Positions 39,400 through 53,800 of a DNA stretch of 64,000 bases are shown here, piece by piece (positions within the stretch are counted from its first letter, which is position 1; every line of letters starts with the position of its first letter). The DNA is taken from contig OZ026599.1 in the NCBI GenBank assembly GCA_964020085.1, positions 34,684,086-34,748,085 on the forward strand, written 5' to 3'. The translations under genes and the position numbers were made by a program. The notes under the pieces were generated by a model, which saw only the letters and a program-made list of their open reading frames with translations, did no database searches and was not told the DNA's origin. Source of the stretch: Micromussa lordhowensis. Its lineage: Eukaryota > Cnidaria > Anthozoa > Scleractinia > Lobophylliidae.

Positions 39400-42300
39400 G
39401 CGCGAGGGTGTTTTTGAAGCCCGTATAGTAGGCCTAGTTTTTTGAGCATTTTCCCTTGGTCCCCCCTTGGCAAAATTTCAGGAAATGGCCGATTTAGGTC
39501 TCCTTGGCAAATTTGTCATAACTCGGCTCCACGGGCACTTATGGAGCCGCAGTTTGCAGCAAAATGTTCCTCTATGATTGCACTTCAAGTGCATACTTAT
39601 TAGGCGATCATGCAATTTGCGCCAGGGTGTTTTCGAAGGCCGTATAGTCGGCCTACTTTTTTGAGCATTTTCCCTTGGTCCCCCCTTGGCAAAATCTCAG
39701 AAAATGGCCGATTTAGGTCTCCTTGGAAAATTTGTCATAACTAGGCTCCACGAGCACTTATGGAGACGCAGTTTGCAGCAAAATGTTCCTCTATGATTGC
39801 ACTTCAAGTGCATATTAATTAGGCGATGATTCAATTTGCGTCAGGGTGTTTACGAAGGCCGCATAGTCGGCCTACTTTTTTCAGCATTTTCCTTTGGTCC
39901 CCCCTTGGCAAAATTTTAGAAAATGGCCGATTTAGGTCTCCTTATCAAATTTGTCATAACTCGGCTCCACGGGCAGTTATGGAGGCGCAGTTTGCAGCAA
40001 AATGTTGCTCTATGATTGCACTTTAAGTGCATAGTATTTAAGTGATGATGCGTTTTGCGCCAGGGTGTTTTTTAAGCCCGTATAGTCGGCCTACTTTTTT
40101 TGAGCATTTTCCCTTGGTCCCCCCTTGGCAAAATCTCAGAAAATGGCCGATTTAGGTCTCCTTGGAAAATTTGTCATAACTCGGCTCCACGGGCACTTAT
40201 GGAGGCGCAGTTTGCAGCAAAATGTTCCTCTATGATTGCAGTTCAATTGTATACTAATTAGGCGATGATGCAATTTGCGCCAGGGTGTTTTCGAAGGCCG
40301 TATAGTCGGCCTACTTTTTTGAGCATTTTCCCGTGATCCCTCCTTGGCAAAATCTCAGAAAATGGCCGATTTAAGTTTCCTTGTCAAATTTGTCATAACT
40401 CGGCTCCACGGCCACTTATGGAGGCGCAGTTTGCAGCAAAATGTTTCTCTATGATTGCACTTCAAGTGCATACTAATTAGGCGATGAAGCGATTTGCGCG
40501 AGGGTGTTTTTGAAGCCCGTATAGTCGGCCTACTTTTTTCAGCATTTTCCCTTGGTCCCCCCTTGGCAAAATCTCAGAAAATGACCGATTTAGGTCTCCT
40601 TGGCAAATTTGTCATAACTCGGCTCCACGGGCACTTATGGAGACGCAGTTTGCAACAAAATGTTCCTCTATGATTGCACTTCAAGTGCATATTTATTAGG
40701 CGATGAGGCAATTTGCGCCAGGGTGTTTTCGAAGGCCGTATCGTCCGCCTACTTTTTTCAGCATTTTCCCTTGGTGTCCCCTTGGCAAAATTTTAGAAAA
40801 TGGCCGATTTAGGTCTCCTTGGCAAATTTATCATACCTCGGCTCCACGGCCACTTATAGAGGCGCAGGTTGCAGCAAAATGTTCCTCTATGATTGCACTT
40901 CAAGTGCATACTAATTAGGCGATGATGCGATTTGCGCCAGGGTGTTTTTGAAGCCCGTATAGTCGGCCTACTTTTTTGAGCATTTTCTCTTGGTCCCCCC
41001 TTGGAAAAATCTCAGAAAATGGCCGATTTAGGTCTCCTTGGCAAATTTGTCATAACTCGGCTCCACGGGCACTTATGGAGGCGCAGTTTGCCGCAAAATG
41101 TTCTTCTATGATTGCACTTTAAGTGCATGCTAATTAGGCGATGATGCGATTTGCGCCAGGGTGTTTTTGAAGCCTGTATAGTCGGCCTACTTTTTTGAGC
41201 ATTTTCCCTTGGTCCCCCCTTGGCAAAATCTCAGAAAATGGCCGATATAGGTCTCCTTGGCAAATTTGTCATACCTCGGCTCCACGGGCACTTATGGAGG
41301 CGCAGTTTGCAGCAAAATGTTCCTCTATGATTGCACTTCAAGTGCATACTAATTAGACGATGATGCAATTTACGCCAGGGTGTTTTCGAAGCCCGTATAG
41401 TCGGCCTACTTTTTTGAGCATTTTCCCTTGGTCCCCCCTTGGCAACATCTCAGAAAATGGCCGATTTAGGTTTCCTTGTCAAATTTGTCATAACTCGGCT
41501 CCACGGGCACTTATGGAGGCACAGTTTGCAGCAAAATGTTCCTCTATGACTGCACTTCAAGTGCATACTAATTACGCGATGATGCGATTTGCGCCAGGGT
41601 GTTTTTGAAGCCCGTATAATCGGCCTACTTTTTTGAGCATTTTCCCTTGGTCCCCCCTTGGCAAAATCTCAGAAAATGGCCGATTTAGGTTTCCTTGGCA
41701 AATTTGTCATAACTCGGCTCCACGGGCACTTACGGAGGCGCAGTTTGCAGCAAAATGTTCCTCTATGATTGCACTTCAAGTGCATACTAATTAGGCGATG
41801 ATGCAATTTGCGCCAGGGTGTTTTCAAAGGCCTTATAGTCGGCCTACTTTTTTCAGCATTTTCCTTTGGTCCCCTCTTGGCAAAAGCTCAGAAAATGGCC
41901 GATTTAGGCGTCCTTGGCAAATTTGTCATAACTCGGCTCCACGGGCAGTTATGGAGGCGCAGTTTGCAGCAAAATGTTCCTATATGATGGCACTTCAAGT
42001 GCATACTAATTAAGCGATTATACGATTTGCGCCAGGGTGTTTTTAAAGCCCGTATAGTCGGCCTACTTTTTGAGCATTTTCCCTTGGTGCCCCCTTGGCA
42101 AAATCTCAGAAAATGGCCAATTTAGGTCTCCTTGGCAAATTTGTCATAACTCGGCTCCACGGGCAGTTATGGAGGCGCAGTTTGCAGCAAAATGTTCCTC
42201 TATCATTGCACTTCAAGGGCATCTTAATAACGCCATGATGCGATTTGCGCTAGGGTGTTTTTGAAGCCCCTATAGTCGGCCTACTTTTTTGAGCATTTTC

Positions 42301-45300
42301 CCTTGGTCCCCCCTTAGCAAAATCTCAGAAAATGGCCGATTTAGGTCTCCTTGGCAAATTTGTCATATTTCGGTTCCAAGGTCACTTATGGAGGCGCAGT
42401 TTGCAGCAAAATGTTCCTCTATAATTGCACTTCAAGTGCACACTAAGTAGGCGATGATGCGATTTGCGCCAGGGTGTTTTTGAAGCCCATATAGTCGGCC
42501 TACTTTTTTGGGCATTTTCCCTTGGCCTCCCCTTGGCAAAATCTCAGAAAATGGCCGATTAAGGTCTCGTTGGCAAATTTGTCATAACTCGGCTCCACGG
42601 GCACTTATTGAGGCGCAGCTTGCAGCAAAATGTTCCTATATGAATGCACTTCAAGTGCATACTAATTAGGCGATGATGCGATTTGCGCCAGGGTGGTTTT
42701 GAAGCCCGTATAGTCGGCCTACTTTTTTGAGCATTTTCCCTTGGTACCCCCTTGGCAAAATCTCAGAAAATGGCCGATTTAGGTCTCCTTGGCAAATTGG
42801 TCATAACTCGGCTCCACGGGCACTTATGGAGGCGCAGTTTGCAGCAAAATGTTCCTATATGATGGCACTTCAAGTGCATACTAATTAAGCGATTATACGA
42901 TTTGCGCCAGGGTGTTTTTGAAGCCCGTATATTCGGCCTACTTTTTCAGCATTTTCCCTTGGTGCCCCCTTGGCAAAATCTCAGAAAATGGCCAATTTAG
43001 GTCTCCTTGGCAAATTTGTCATAACTCGGCTCCACGGGCACTTATGGAGGCGCAGTTTGCAGCAAAATGTTCCTCTATCATTGCACTTCAAGGGCACACT
43101 AATAATCCCATGATGCGATTTGCGCTAGGGTGTTTTTGAAGCCCCTATAATCGGCCTACTTTTTTGAGCATTTTCCCTTGGTCCCCCCTTGGCAAAATCT
43201 CAGAAAATGGCCGATTTAGGTCTCCTTGGCAAATTTGTCATATTTCGGTTCCAAGGTCACTTATGCAGGCGCAGTTTGCAGCAAAATGTTCCTCTATAAT
43301 TGTACTTCAAGTGCACACTAATTAGGCGATGATGCGATTTGCGCCAGGGTGTTTTTGAAGCCCATATAGTCGGCCTACTTTTTTGAGCATTTTCCCTTGG
43401 TCTCCCCTTGGCAAAATCTCAGAAAATGGCCGATTTAGGTCTCGTTGGCAAATTTGTCATAACTCGGCTCCACGGGCACTTATGGAGGCGCAGCTTGCAG
43501 CAAAATGTTCCTATATGAATGCACTTCAAGTGCATACTAATTAGGCGATGATGCGATTTGCGCCAGGGTGGTTTTGAAGCCCGTATAGTCGGCCTACTTT
43601 TTTGAGCATTTTCCCTTGGTACCCCCTTGGCAAAATCTCAGAAAATGGCCGATTTAGGTCTCCTTGGCAAATTGGTCATAACTCGGCTCCACGGGCACTT
43701 ATGGAGGCGCAGTTTGCAGCAAAATGTTCCTATATGATGGCACTTCAAGTGCATACTAATTAAGCGATTATACGATTTGCGCCAGGGTGTTTTTGAAGCC
43801 CGTATATTCGGCCTACTTTTTGAGCATTTTCCCTTGGTGCCCCCTTGGCAAAATCTCAGAAAATGGCCAATTTAGGTCTCCTTGGCAAATTTGTCATAAC
43901 TCGGCTCCACGGGCACTTAGGGAGGCGCAGTTTGCAGCAAAATGTTCCTCTATGATTGCACTTCAAGTGCATACTAATTTGGCGATGATGCAATTTGCGT
44001 CAGGATGTTTTTGAAGCCCGTATAATCGGCCTACTTTTTTGAACATTTTCCCTTGGTCCCCCCTTGGCAAAATCTCAGAAAATGGCCGATTTAGGTCTCC
44101 TTGGCAAATTTGTCACAACTCTGCTCCACGGGCACTTATGGAGGCGCAGTTTGCAGCAAAATGTCCCTCTATGATTGCACTTCAACTGCATGCTAATTAG
44201 GCAATGATGCGGTTTGTGCCAGAGTGTTTTTGAAGCCCGTATAGTCGGCCTACTTTTTTGAGCATTTTCTTTTGGTCCCCTCTTGGCAAAATCTCAGAAA
44301 ATGGCCGATTTAGGTCTCCTTGGAAAATTTGTCATAACTCGGCTCCACGGGCACTTATGGAGGCGCAGTTTGCAGCAAAATGTTCCTCTATGATTGCACT
44401 TCAAGTGCATAATAATTAGGCGATGATGCGATTTGCGCTAGGGTGTTTTTGAAGCCCGTATAGTCGGCCTACTTTTTTGAGCATTTTCCCTTGGTCCCCC
44501 CTTGGCAAAATCTCAGAAAATGGCCGATTAAGTCTCCTTGGCAAATTTGTCATAACTCGGTTCCAAAGTCACTTATGGAGGCGCAGTTTGCAGCAAAATG
44601 TTCCTCTATAATTGCACTTCAAGTGCACACTAATTAGGCGATGATGCGATTTGCGCCAGGGTGTTTTTGAAGCCCATATAGTCGGCCTACTTTTTTGAGC
44701 ATTTTCTTTTCGTCCCCTCTTGGCAAAATCTCAGAAAATGGCCGATTTAGGTCTCCTTGGCAAATTTGTCATAACTCGGCTCTACAGTCACTTATGGAGG
44801 CGCAGTTTGCAGCAAAATGTTACTCTATAATTGCACTTTATGTGCATACTAATTACGCGATGATGCGATTTGCGCCAGGGTGTTTTTGAATCCCTTATAG
44901 TCGGCCTACTTTTTTGAGCATTTTCCCTTGGTCCCCCCTTGGCAAAATCCCAGAAAATGGCCGATTTAGGTCTCGTTGGCAAATTTGTCATAACTCGGCT
45001 CCACGGGCACTTATGGAGGCGCAGTTTGCAACAAAATGTTCCTCTGTGATTGCACTTTAAGTGCATACTAATTAAGGGATGATGCAATTTGCGCCAGGGT
45101 GTTTTTGAAGCCCATATAGTTGGCCTACTTTTTAGAGCATTTTCCCTTGGTCCCCCCTTCGCAATATCTCAGAAAATAGCCGATTTAGGTCTCTTTGGCA
45201 GATTTGTCATAACTCGGCTCCACGGGCAGTTATGGAGGCGCAGTTTGCAACAAAATGTTCCTCTGTGATTGCACTTTAAGTGCATACTAATTAAGGGATG

Positions 45301-48300
45301 ATGCGATTTGCGCCAGGGTGTGTTTGAAGCCGGTATAGTCGGCCTACTTTTTAGAGCATTTTCCCTTGGTCCCCCCTTGCCAAAATCTCAGGAAATAGCC
45401 GATTTAGGTCTCTTTGGCAGATTTGTCATAACTCGGCTCCACGGGAAGTTATGGAGGCGCAGTTTGCAGCAAAATGTTCCTCTATAATAGCACTTCATGT
45501 GCATACTAATTAGGCGATGATGCGATTTGCGGCAGGTTGTTTTTGAAGCCCGTATAGTCGGTCTACTTTTTTGAGCATTTTCCCTTGGTCCCCCTTGGCA
45601 AAATCTCAGAAAATGGGCGATTTAGGTCTCCTTGGCAAATTTGTCATAACTCGGCTCCAAGGTCACTTATGGAGGCGCAGTTTGCAGGAAAATGTTCCTC
45701 TATAATTGCACTTCAAGTGCATACTAATTACGCGATGATGCGATTTGCAATAGGGTGTTTTGGAAGCCCGTATAGTCGGCCTCCTTTTTTGAGCATTTTC
45801 CCTTGGTGCCCCCTTGGCAAAATCTCAGAAAATGGCCGATATAGGTCTCGTTGGCAAATTTGTCATAACTCGGCTCCACGGGCACTTATTGAGGCGCAGT
45901 TTGCAGCAAAATGTTCCTATATGATTGCACTTCAAGTGCATACTATTTAGGCGATGATGCGATTTGCGCCAGGGTATTTTTGAAGCCCGTATAGTCGGTC
46001 TACTTTTTTAAGCATTTTCCCTTGGTGCCCCCTTGGCAAAATCTCAGAAAATGGCCGATTTAGGTCTCCTTGGCAAATTTGTAATAACTCGGCTCCACGG
46101 GCACTTATGGAGGCGCAGTTTGCAGCAAAATGTTCCTCTATGATTGCACTTTAAGTGTATTTTAATTAGGCGATGATGCGATTTACGCAGGGTATTTTTG
46201 AAGCCCGCATAATCGGTCTACTTTTTTGAGCATTTTCCCTTGGTCCCCCCTTGGCAAAATCTCAGAAAATGGCCGATTTAGGTCTCCTTGGCAAATTTGT
46301 CATAACTCGGCTCCACGGGCACTTATGGAGGCGAAAATTGCAGCAAAATGTTCCTCTATGATTGCACTTTAAGTGTATATTATATAGGCGATGATGCGAT
46401 TTGCGCCAGGGTGTTTTTGAAGCCCGTATAGTAGGCCTAGTTTTTTGAGCATTTTCCCTTGGTCCCCCCTTGGCAAAATTTCAGGAAATGGCCGATTTAG
46501 GTCTCCTTGGCAAATTTGTCATAACTCGGCTCCACGGGCACTTATGGAGCCGCAGTTTGCAGCAAAATGTTCCTCTATGATTGCACTTCAAGTGCATACT
46601 TATTAGGCGATCATGCAATTTGCGCCAGGGTGTTTTCGAAGGCCGTATAGTCGGCCTACTTTTTTGAGCATTTTCCCTTGGTCCCCCCTTGGCAAAATCT
46701 CAGAAAATGGCCGATTTAGGTCTCCTTGGAAAATTTGTCATAACTAGGCTCCACGAGCACTTATGGAGACGCAGTTTGCAGCAAAATGTTCCTCTATGAT
46801 TGCACTTCAAGTGCATATTAATTAAGCGATGATTCAATTTGCGTCAGGGTGTTTACGAAGGCCGCATAGTCGGCCTACTTTTTTCAGCATTTTCCTTTGG
46901 TCCCCCCTTGGCAAAATTTTAGAAAATGGCCGATTTAGGTCTCCTTATCAAATTTGTCATAACTCGGCTCCACGGGCAGTTATGGAGGCGCAGTTTGCAG
47001 CAAAATGTTGCTCTATGATTGCACTTTAAGTGCATAGTATTTAAGTGATGATGCGTTTTGCGCCAGGGTGTTTTTTAAGCCCGTATAGTCGGCCTACTTT
47101 TTTTGAGCATTTTCCCTTGGTCCCCCCTTGGCAAAATCTCAGAAAATGGCCGATTTAGGTCTCCTTGGAAAATTTGTCATAACTCGGCTCCACGGGCACT
47201 TATGGAGGCGCAGTTTGCAGCAAAATGTTCCTCTATGATTGCACTTCAAGTGCATACTAATTAGGCCATGATGCAATTTGCGCCAAGGTGTTTTTGAAGC
47301 CTGTATAATCAGCCTACTTTTTTGAGCATTTTCCCGTGGTCCCCCCTTGGCAAAATCTCAGAAAATGGCCGATTTAGGTCTCCTTGGCAAATTTATCATA
47401 CCTCGGCTCCACGGCCACTTATAGAGGCGCAGGTTGCAGCAAAATGTTCCTCTATGATTGCACTTCAAGGGCATACTAATTAGGCGATGATGCGATTTGC
47501 GCCAGGGTGTTTTTGAAGCCCGTATAGTCGGCCTACTTTTTTGAGCATTTTCTCTTGGTCCCCCCTTGGAAAAATCTCAGAAAATGGCCGATTTAGGTCT
47601 CCTTGGCAAATTTGTCATAACTCGGCTCCACGGGCACTTATGGAGGCGCAGTTTGCCGCAAAATGTTCTTCTATGATTGCACTTCAAGTGCATGCTAATT
47701 AGGCGATGATGCGATTTGCGTCAGGGTGTTTTTGAAGCCTGTATAGTCGGCCTACTTTTTTGAGCATTTTCCCATGGTCCCCCCTTGGCAAAATCTCAGA
47801 AAATGGCCGATATAGGTCTCCTTGGCAAATTTGTCATACCTCGGCTCCACGGGCACTTATGGAGGCGCAGTTTGCAGCAAAATGTTCCTCTATGATTGCA
47901 CTTTAAGTGCATACTATTTAAGTGATGATGCGATTTGCGCCAGGGTGTTTTTGAATCCCGTATAGTCGGCCTACTTTTTTGAGCATTTTCCCTTGGTCCC
48001 CCCTTGGCAAAATCTCAGAAAATGACCGATTTAGGTCTCCTTGGCAAATTTGTCATAACTCGGCTCCACGGGCACTTATGGAGGCGCAGTTTGCAGCAAA
48101 ATGTTCCTCTATGATTGCAGTTCAATTGTATACTAATTAGGCGATGATGCAATTTGCGCCAGGGTGTTTTCGAAGGCCGTATAGTCGGCCTACTTTTTTG
48201 AGCATTTTCCCGTGATTCCCCCTTGGCAAAATCTCAGAAAATGGCCGATTTAGGTTTCCTTGTCAAATTTGTCATAACTCGGCTCCACGGCCACTTATGG

Positions 48301-51300
48301 AGGCGCAGTTTGCAGCAAAATGTTTCTCTATGATTGCACTTCAAGTGCATACTAATTAGGCGATGAAGCGATTTGCGCGAGGGTGTTTTTGAAGCCCGTA
48401 TAGTCGGCCTACTTTTTTCAGCATTTTCCCTTGGTCCCCCCTTGGCAAAATCTCAGAAAATGACCGATTTAGGTCTCCTTGGCAAATTTGTCATAACTCG
48501 GCTCCACGGGCACTTATGGAGACGCAGTTTGCAACAAAATGTTCCTCTATGATTGCACTTCAAGTGCATATTTATTAGGCGATGAGGCAATTTGCGCCAG
48601 GGTGTTTTCGAAGGCCGTATAGTCGGCCTACTTTTTTCAGCATTTTCCCTTGGTGTCCCCTTGGCAAAATTTTAGAAAATGGCCGATTTAGGTCTCCTTG
48701 GCAAATTTATCATACCTCGGCTCCACGGCCACTTATAGAGGCGCAGGTTGCAGCAAAATGTTCCTCTATGATTGCACTTTAAGTGCATACTAATTAGGCG
48801 ATGATGCGATTTGCGCCAGGGTGTTTTTGAAGCCCGTATAGTCGGCCTACTTTTTTGAGCATTTTCTCTTGGTCCCCCCTTGGAAAAATCTCAGAAAATG
48901 GCCGATTTAGGTCTCCTTGGCAAATTTGTCATAACTCGGCTCCACGGGCACTTATGGAGGCGCAGTTTGCCGCAAAATGTTCTTCTATGATTGCACTTTA
49001 AGTGCATGCTAATTAGGCGATGATGCGATTTGCGCCAGGGTGTTTTTGAAGCCTGTATAGTCGGCCTACTTTTTTGAGCATTTTCCCTTGGTCCCCCCTT
49101 GGCAAAATCTCAGAAAATGGCCGATATAGGTCTCCTTGGCAAATTTGTCATACCTCGGCTCCACGGGCACTTATGGAGGCGCAGTTTGCAGCAAAATGTT
49201 CCTCTATGATTGCACTTCAAGTGCATACTAATTAGACGATGATGCAATTTACGCCAGGGTGTTTTCGAAGCCCGTATAGTCGGCCTATTTTTTGAGCATT
49301 TTCCCTTGGTCCCCCCTTGGCAACATCTCAGAAAATGGCCGATTTAGGTTTCCTTGTCAAATTTGTCATAACTCGGCTCCACGGGCACTTATGGAGGCAC
49401 AGTTTGCAGCAAAATGTTCCTCTATGACTGCACTTCAAGTGCATACTAATTACGCGATGATGCGATTTGCGCCAGGGTGTTTTTGAAGCCCGTATAATCG
49501 GCCTACTTTTTTGAGCATTTTCCCTTGGTCCCCCCTTGGCAAAATCTCAGAAAATGGCCGATTTAGGTTTCCTTGGCAAATTTGTGATAACTCGGCTCCA
49601 CGGGCACTTACGGAGGCGCAGTTTGCAGCAAAATGTTCCTCTATGATTGCACTTCAAGTGCATACTAATTAGGCGATGATGCAATTTGCGCCAGGGTGTT
49701 TTCAAAGGCCTTATAGTCGGCCTACTTTTTTCAGCATTTTCCTTTGGTCCCCTCTTGGCAAAAGCTCAGAAAATGGCCGATTTAGGCGTCCTTGGCAAAT
49801 TTGTCATAACTCGGCTCCACGGGCAGTTATGGAGGCGCAGTTTGCAGCAAAATGTTCCTATATGATGGCACTTCAAGTGCATACTAATTAAGCGATTATA
49901 CGATTTGCGCCAGGGTGTTTTTAAAGCCCGTATAGTCGGCCTACTTTTTGAGCATTTTCCCTTGGTGCCCCCTTGGCAAAATCTCAGAAAATGGCCAATT
50001 TAGGTCTCCTTGGCAAATTTGTCATAACTCGGCTCCACGGGCAGTTATGGAGGCGCAGTTTGCAGCAAAATGTTCCTCTATCATTGCACTTCAAGGGCAT
50101 ACTAATAACGCCATGATGCGATTTGCGCTAGGGTGTTTTTGAAGCCCCTATAGTCGGCCTACTTTTTTGAGCATTTTCCCTTGGTCCCCCCTTAGCAAAA
50201 TCTCAGAAAATGGCCGATTTAGGTCTCCTTGGCAAATTTGTCATATTTCGGTTCCAAGGTCACTTATGGAGGCGCAGTTTGCAGCAAAATGTTCCTCTAT
50301 AATTGCACTTCAAGTGCACACTAAGTAGGCGATGATGCGATTTGCGCCAGGGTGTTTTTGAAGCCCATATAGTCGGCCTACTTTTTTGGGCATTTTCCCT
50401 TGGTCTCCCCTTGGCAAAATCTCAGAAAATGGCCGATTAAGGTCTCGTTGGCAAATTTGTCATAACTCGGCTCCACGGGCACTTATGGAGGCGCAGCTTG
50501 CAGCAAAATGTTCCTATATGAATGCACTTCAAGTGCATACTAATTAGGCGATGATGCGATTTGCGCCAGGGTGTTTTTGAAGCCCGTATAGTCGGCCTAC
50601 TTTTTTGAGCATTTTCCCTTGGTACCCCCTTGGCAAAATCTCAGAAAATGGCCGATTTAGGTCTCCTTGGCAAATTGGTCATAACTCGGCTCCACGGGCA
50701 CTTATGGAGGCGCAGTTTGCAGCAAAATGTTCCTATATGATGGCACTTCAAGTGCATACTAATTAAGCGATTAAACGATTTGCACCAGGGTGTTTTTGAA
50801 GCCCGTATATTCGGCCTACTTTTTCAGCATTTTCCCTTGGTGCCCCCTTGGCAAAATCTCAGAAAATGGCCAATTTAGGTCTCCTTGGCAAATTTGTCAT
50901 AACTCGGCTCCACGGGCACTTATGGAGGCGCAGTTTGCAGCAAAATGTTCCTCTATCATTGCACTTCAAGGGCATACTAATAACCCCATGATGCGATTTG
51001 CGCTAGGGTGTTTTTGAAGCCCCTATAGTCGGCCTACTTTTTTGAGCATTTTTCCTTGGTCCCCCCTTGGCAAAATCTCAGAAAATGGCCGATTTAGGTC
51101 TCCTTGGCAAATTTGTCATATTTCGGTTCCAAGGTCACTTATGCAGGCGCAGTTTGCAGCAAAATGTTCCTCTATAATTGTACTTCAAGTGCACACTAAT
51201 TAGGCGATGATGCGATTTGCGCCAGGGTGTTTTTGAAGCCCATATAGTCGGCCTACTTTTTTGAGCATTTTCCCTTGGTCTCCCCTTGGCAAAATCTCAG

Positions 51301-53800
51301 AAAATGGCCGATTTAGGTCTCGTTGGCAAATTTGTCATAACTCGGCTCCACGGGCACTTATGGAGGCGCAGCTTGCAGCAAAATGTTCCTATATGAATGC
51401 ACTTCAAGTGCATACTAATTAGGCGATGATGCGATTTGCGCCAGGGTGGTTTTGAAGCCCGTATAGTCGGCCTACTTTTTTGAGCATTTTCCCTTGGTAC
51501 CCCCTTGGCAAAATCTCAGAAAATGGCCGATTTAGGTCTCCTTGGCAAATTGGTCATAACTCGGCTCCACGGGCACTTATGGAGGCGCAGTTTGCAGCAA
51601 CATGTTCCTATATGATGGCACTTCAAGTGCATACTAATTAAGCGATTATACGATTTGCGCCAGGGTGTTTTTGAAGCCCGTATATTCGGCCTACTTTTTG
51701 AGCATTTTCCCTTGGTGCCCCCTTGGCAAAATCTCAGAAAATGGCCAATTTAGGTCTCCTTGGCAAATTTGTCATAACTCGGCTCCACGGGCACTTAGGG
51801 AGGCGCAGTTTGCAGCAAAATGTTCCTCTATGATTGCACTTCAAGTGCATACTAATTTGGCGATGATGCAATTTGCGTCAGGATGTTTTTGAAGCCCGTA
51901 TAACCGGCCTACTTTTTTGAACATTTTCCCTTGGTCCCCCCTTGGCAAAATCTCAGAAAATGGCCGATTTAGGTCTCCTTGGCAAATTTGTCACAACTCT
52001 GCTCCACGGGCACTTATGGAGGCGCAGTTTGCAGCAAAATGTCCCTCTATGATTGCACCTCAACTGCATGCTAATTAGGCAATGATGCGGTTTGTGCCAG
52101 AGTGTTTTTGAAGCCCGTATAGTCGGCCTACTTTTTTGAGCATTTTCTTTTGGTCCCCTCTTGGCAAAATCTCAGAAAATGGCCGATTTAGGTCTCCTTG
52201 GCAAATTTGTCATAACTCGGCTCCACGGGCACTTATGGAGGCGCAGTTTGCAGCAAAATGTTCCTCTATGATTGCACTTCAAGTGCATAATAATTAGGCG
52301 ATGATGCGATTTGCGCTAGGGTGTTTTTGAAGCCCGTATAGTCGGCCTACTTTTTTGAGCATTTTCCCTTGGTCCCCCCTTGGCAAAATCTCAGAAAATG
52401 GCCGATTAAGTCTCCTTGGCAAATTTGTCATAACTCGGTTCCAAAGTCACTTATGGAGGCGCAGTTTGCAGCAAAATGTTCCTCTATAATTGCACTTTAT
52501 GTGCATACTAATTAGGCGATGATGCGATTTGCGCCAGGGTGTTTTTGAAGCCCTTATAGTCGGCCTACTTTTTTGAGCATTTTCCCTTGGTCCCCCCTTG
52601 GCAAAATCCCAGAAAATGGCCGATTTAGGTCTCGTTGGCAAATTTGTCATAACTCGGCTCCACGGGCACTTATGGAGGCGCAGTTTGCAACAAAATGTTC
52701 CTCTGTGATTGCACTTTAAGCGCATACTAATTAAGGGATGATGCGATTTGCGCCAGGGTGTTTTTGAAGCCCATATAGTTGGCCTTTTTTTTTAGAGCAT
52801 TTTCCCTTGGTCCCCCCTTCGCAATATCTCAGAAAATAGCCGATTTAGGTCTCTTTGGCAGATTTGTCATAACTCGGCTCCACGGGCAGTTATGGAGGCG
52901 CAGTTTGCAACAAAATGTTCCTCTGTGATTGCACTTTAAGTGCATACTAATTAAGGGATGATGCGATTTGCGCCAGGGTGTGTTTGAAGCCGGTATAGTC
53001 GGCCTACTTTTTAGAGCATTTTCCCTTGGTCCCCCCTTTGCAAAATCTCAGGAAATAGCCGATTTAGGTCTCTTTGGCAGATTTGTCATAACTCGGCTCC
53101 ACGGGCAGTTATGGAGGCGCAGTTTGCAGCAAAATGTTCCTCTATAATAGCACTTCATGTGCATACTAATTAGGCGATGATGCGATTTGCGGCAGGTTGT
53201 TTTTGAAGCCCGTATAGTCGGTCTACTTTTTTGAGCATTTTCCCTTGGTCCCCCTCGGCAAAATCTCAGAAAATGGGCGATTTAGGTCTCCTTGGCAAAT
53301 TTGTCATAACTCGGCTCCAAGGTCACTTATGGAGGCGCAGTTTGCAGGAAAATGTTCCTCTATAATTGCACTTCAAGTGCATACTAATTACGCGATGATG
53401 CGATTTGCAATAGGGTGTTTTGGAAGCCCGTATAGTCGGCCTCCTTTTTTTAGCATTTTCCCTTGGTCCCCCCTTGGCAAAATCTCAGAAAATGGCCGAT
53501 ATAGGTCTCGTTGGCAAATTTGTCATAACTCGGCTCCACGGGCACTTATTGAGGCGCAGTTTGCAGCAAAATGTTCCTATATGATTGCACTTCAAGTGTA
53601 TTTTAATTAGGCGATGATGCGATTTACGCAGGGTATTTTTGAAGCCCGTATAGTCGGTCTACTTTTTTGAGCATTTTCCCTTGGTCCCCCCTTGGCAAAA
53701 TCTCAGAAAATGGCCGATTTAGGTCTCCTTGGCAAATTTGTCATAACTCGGCTCCACGGGCACTTATGGAGGCGCAAATTGCAGCAAAATGTTCCTCTAT
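39400..53800 (+). repeat. Large array duplication of about 7-7.9 kb
   Basis: Marker variants recur in order with an offset of 7,003 bp near the start (39428 and 46431) and 7,878 bp further on (41798 and 49676; 43787 and 51665), then 7,660 bp at the end (45585 and 53245). The offsets are close to 32, 36 and 35 monomers, so whole monomers were gained or lost after duplication. A 4-monomer repeat (875 bp) lies inside each copy (42912 and 43787; 50790 and 51665). Confidence 0.8.
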
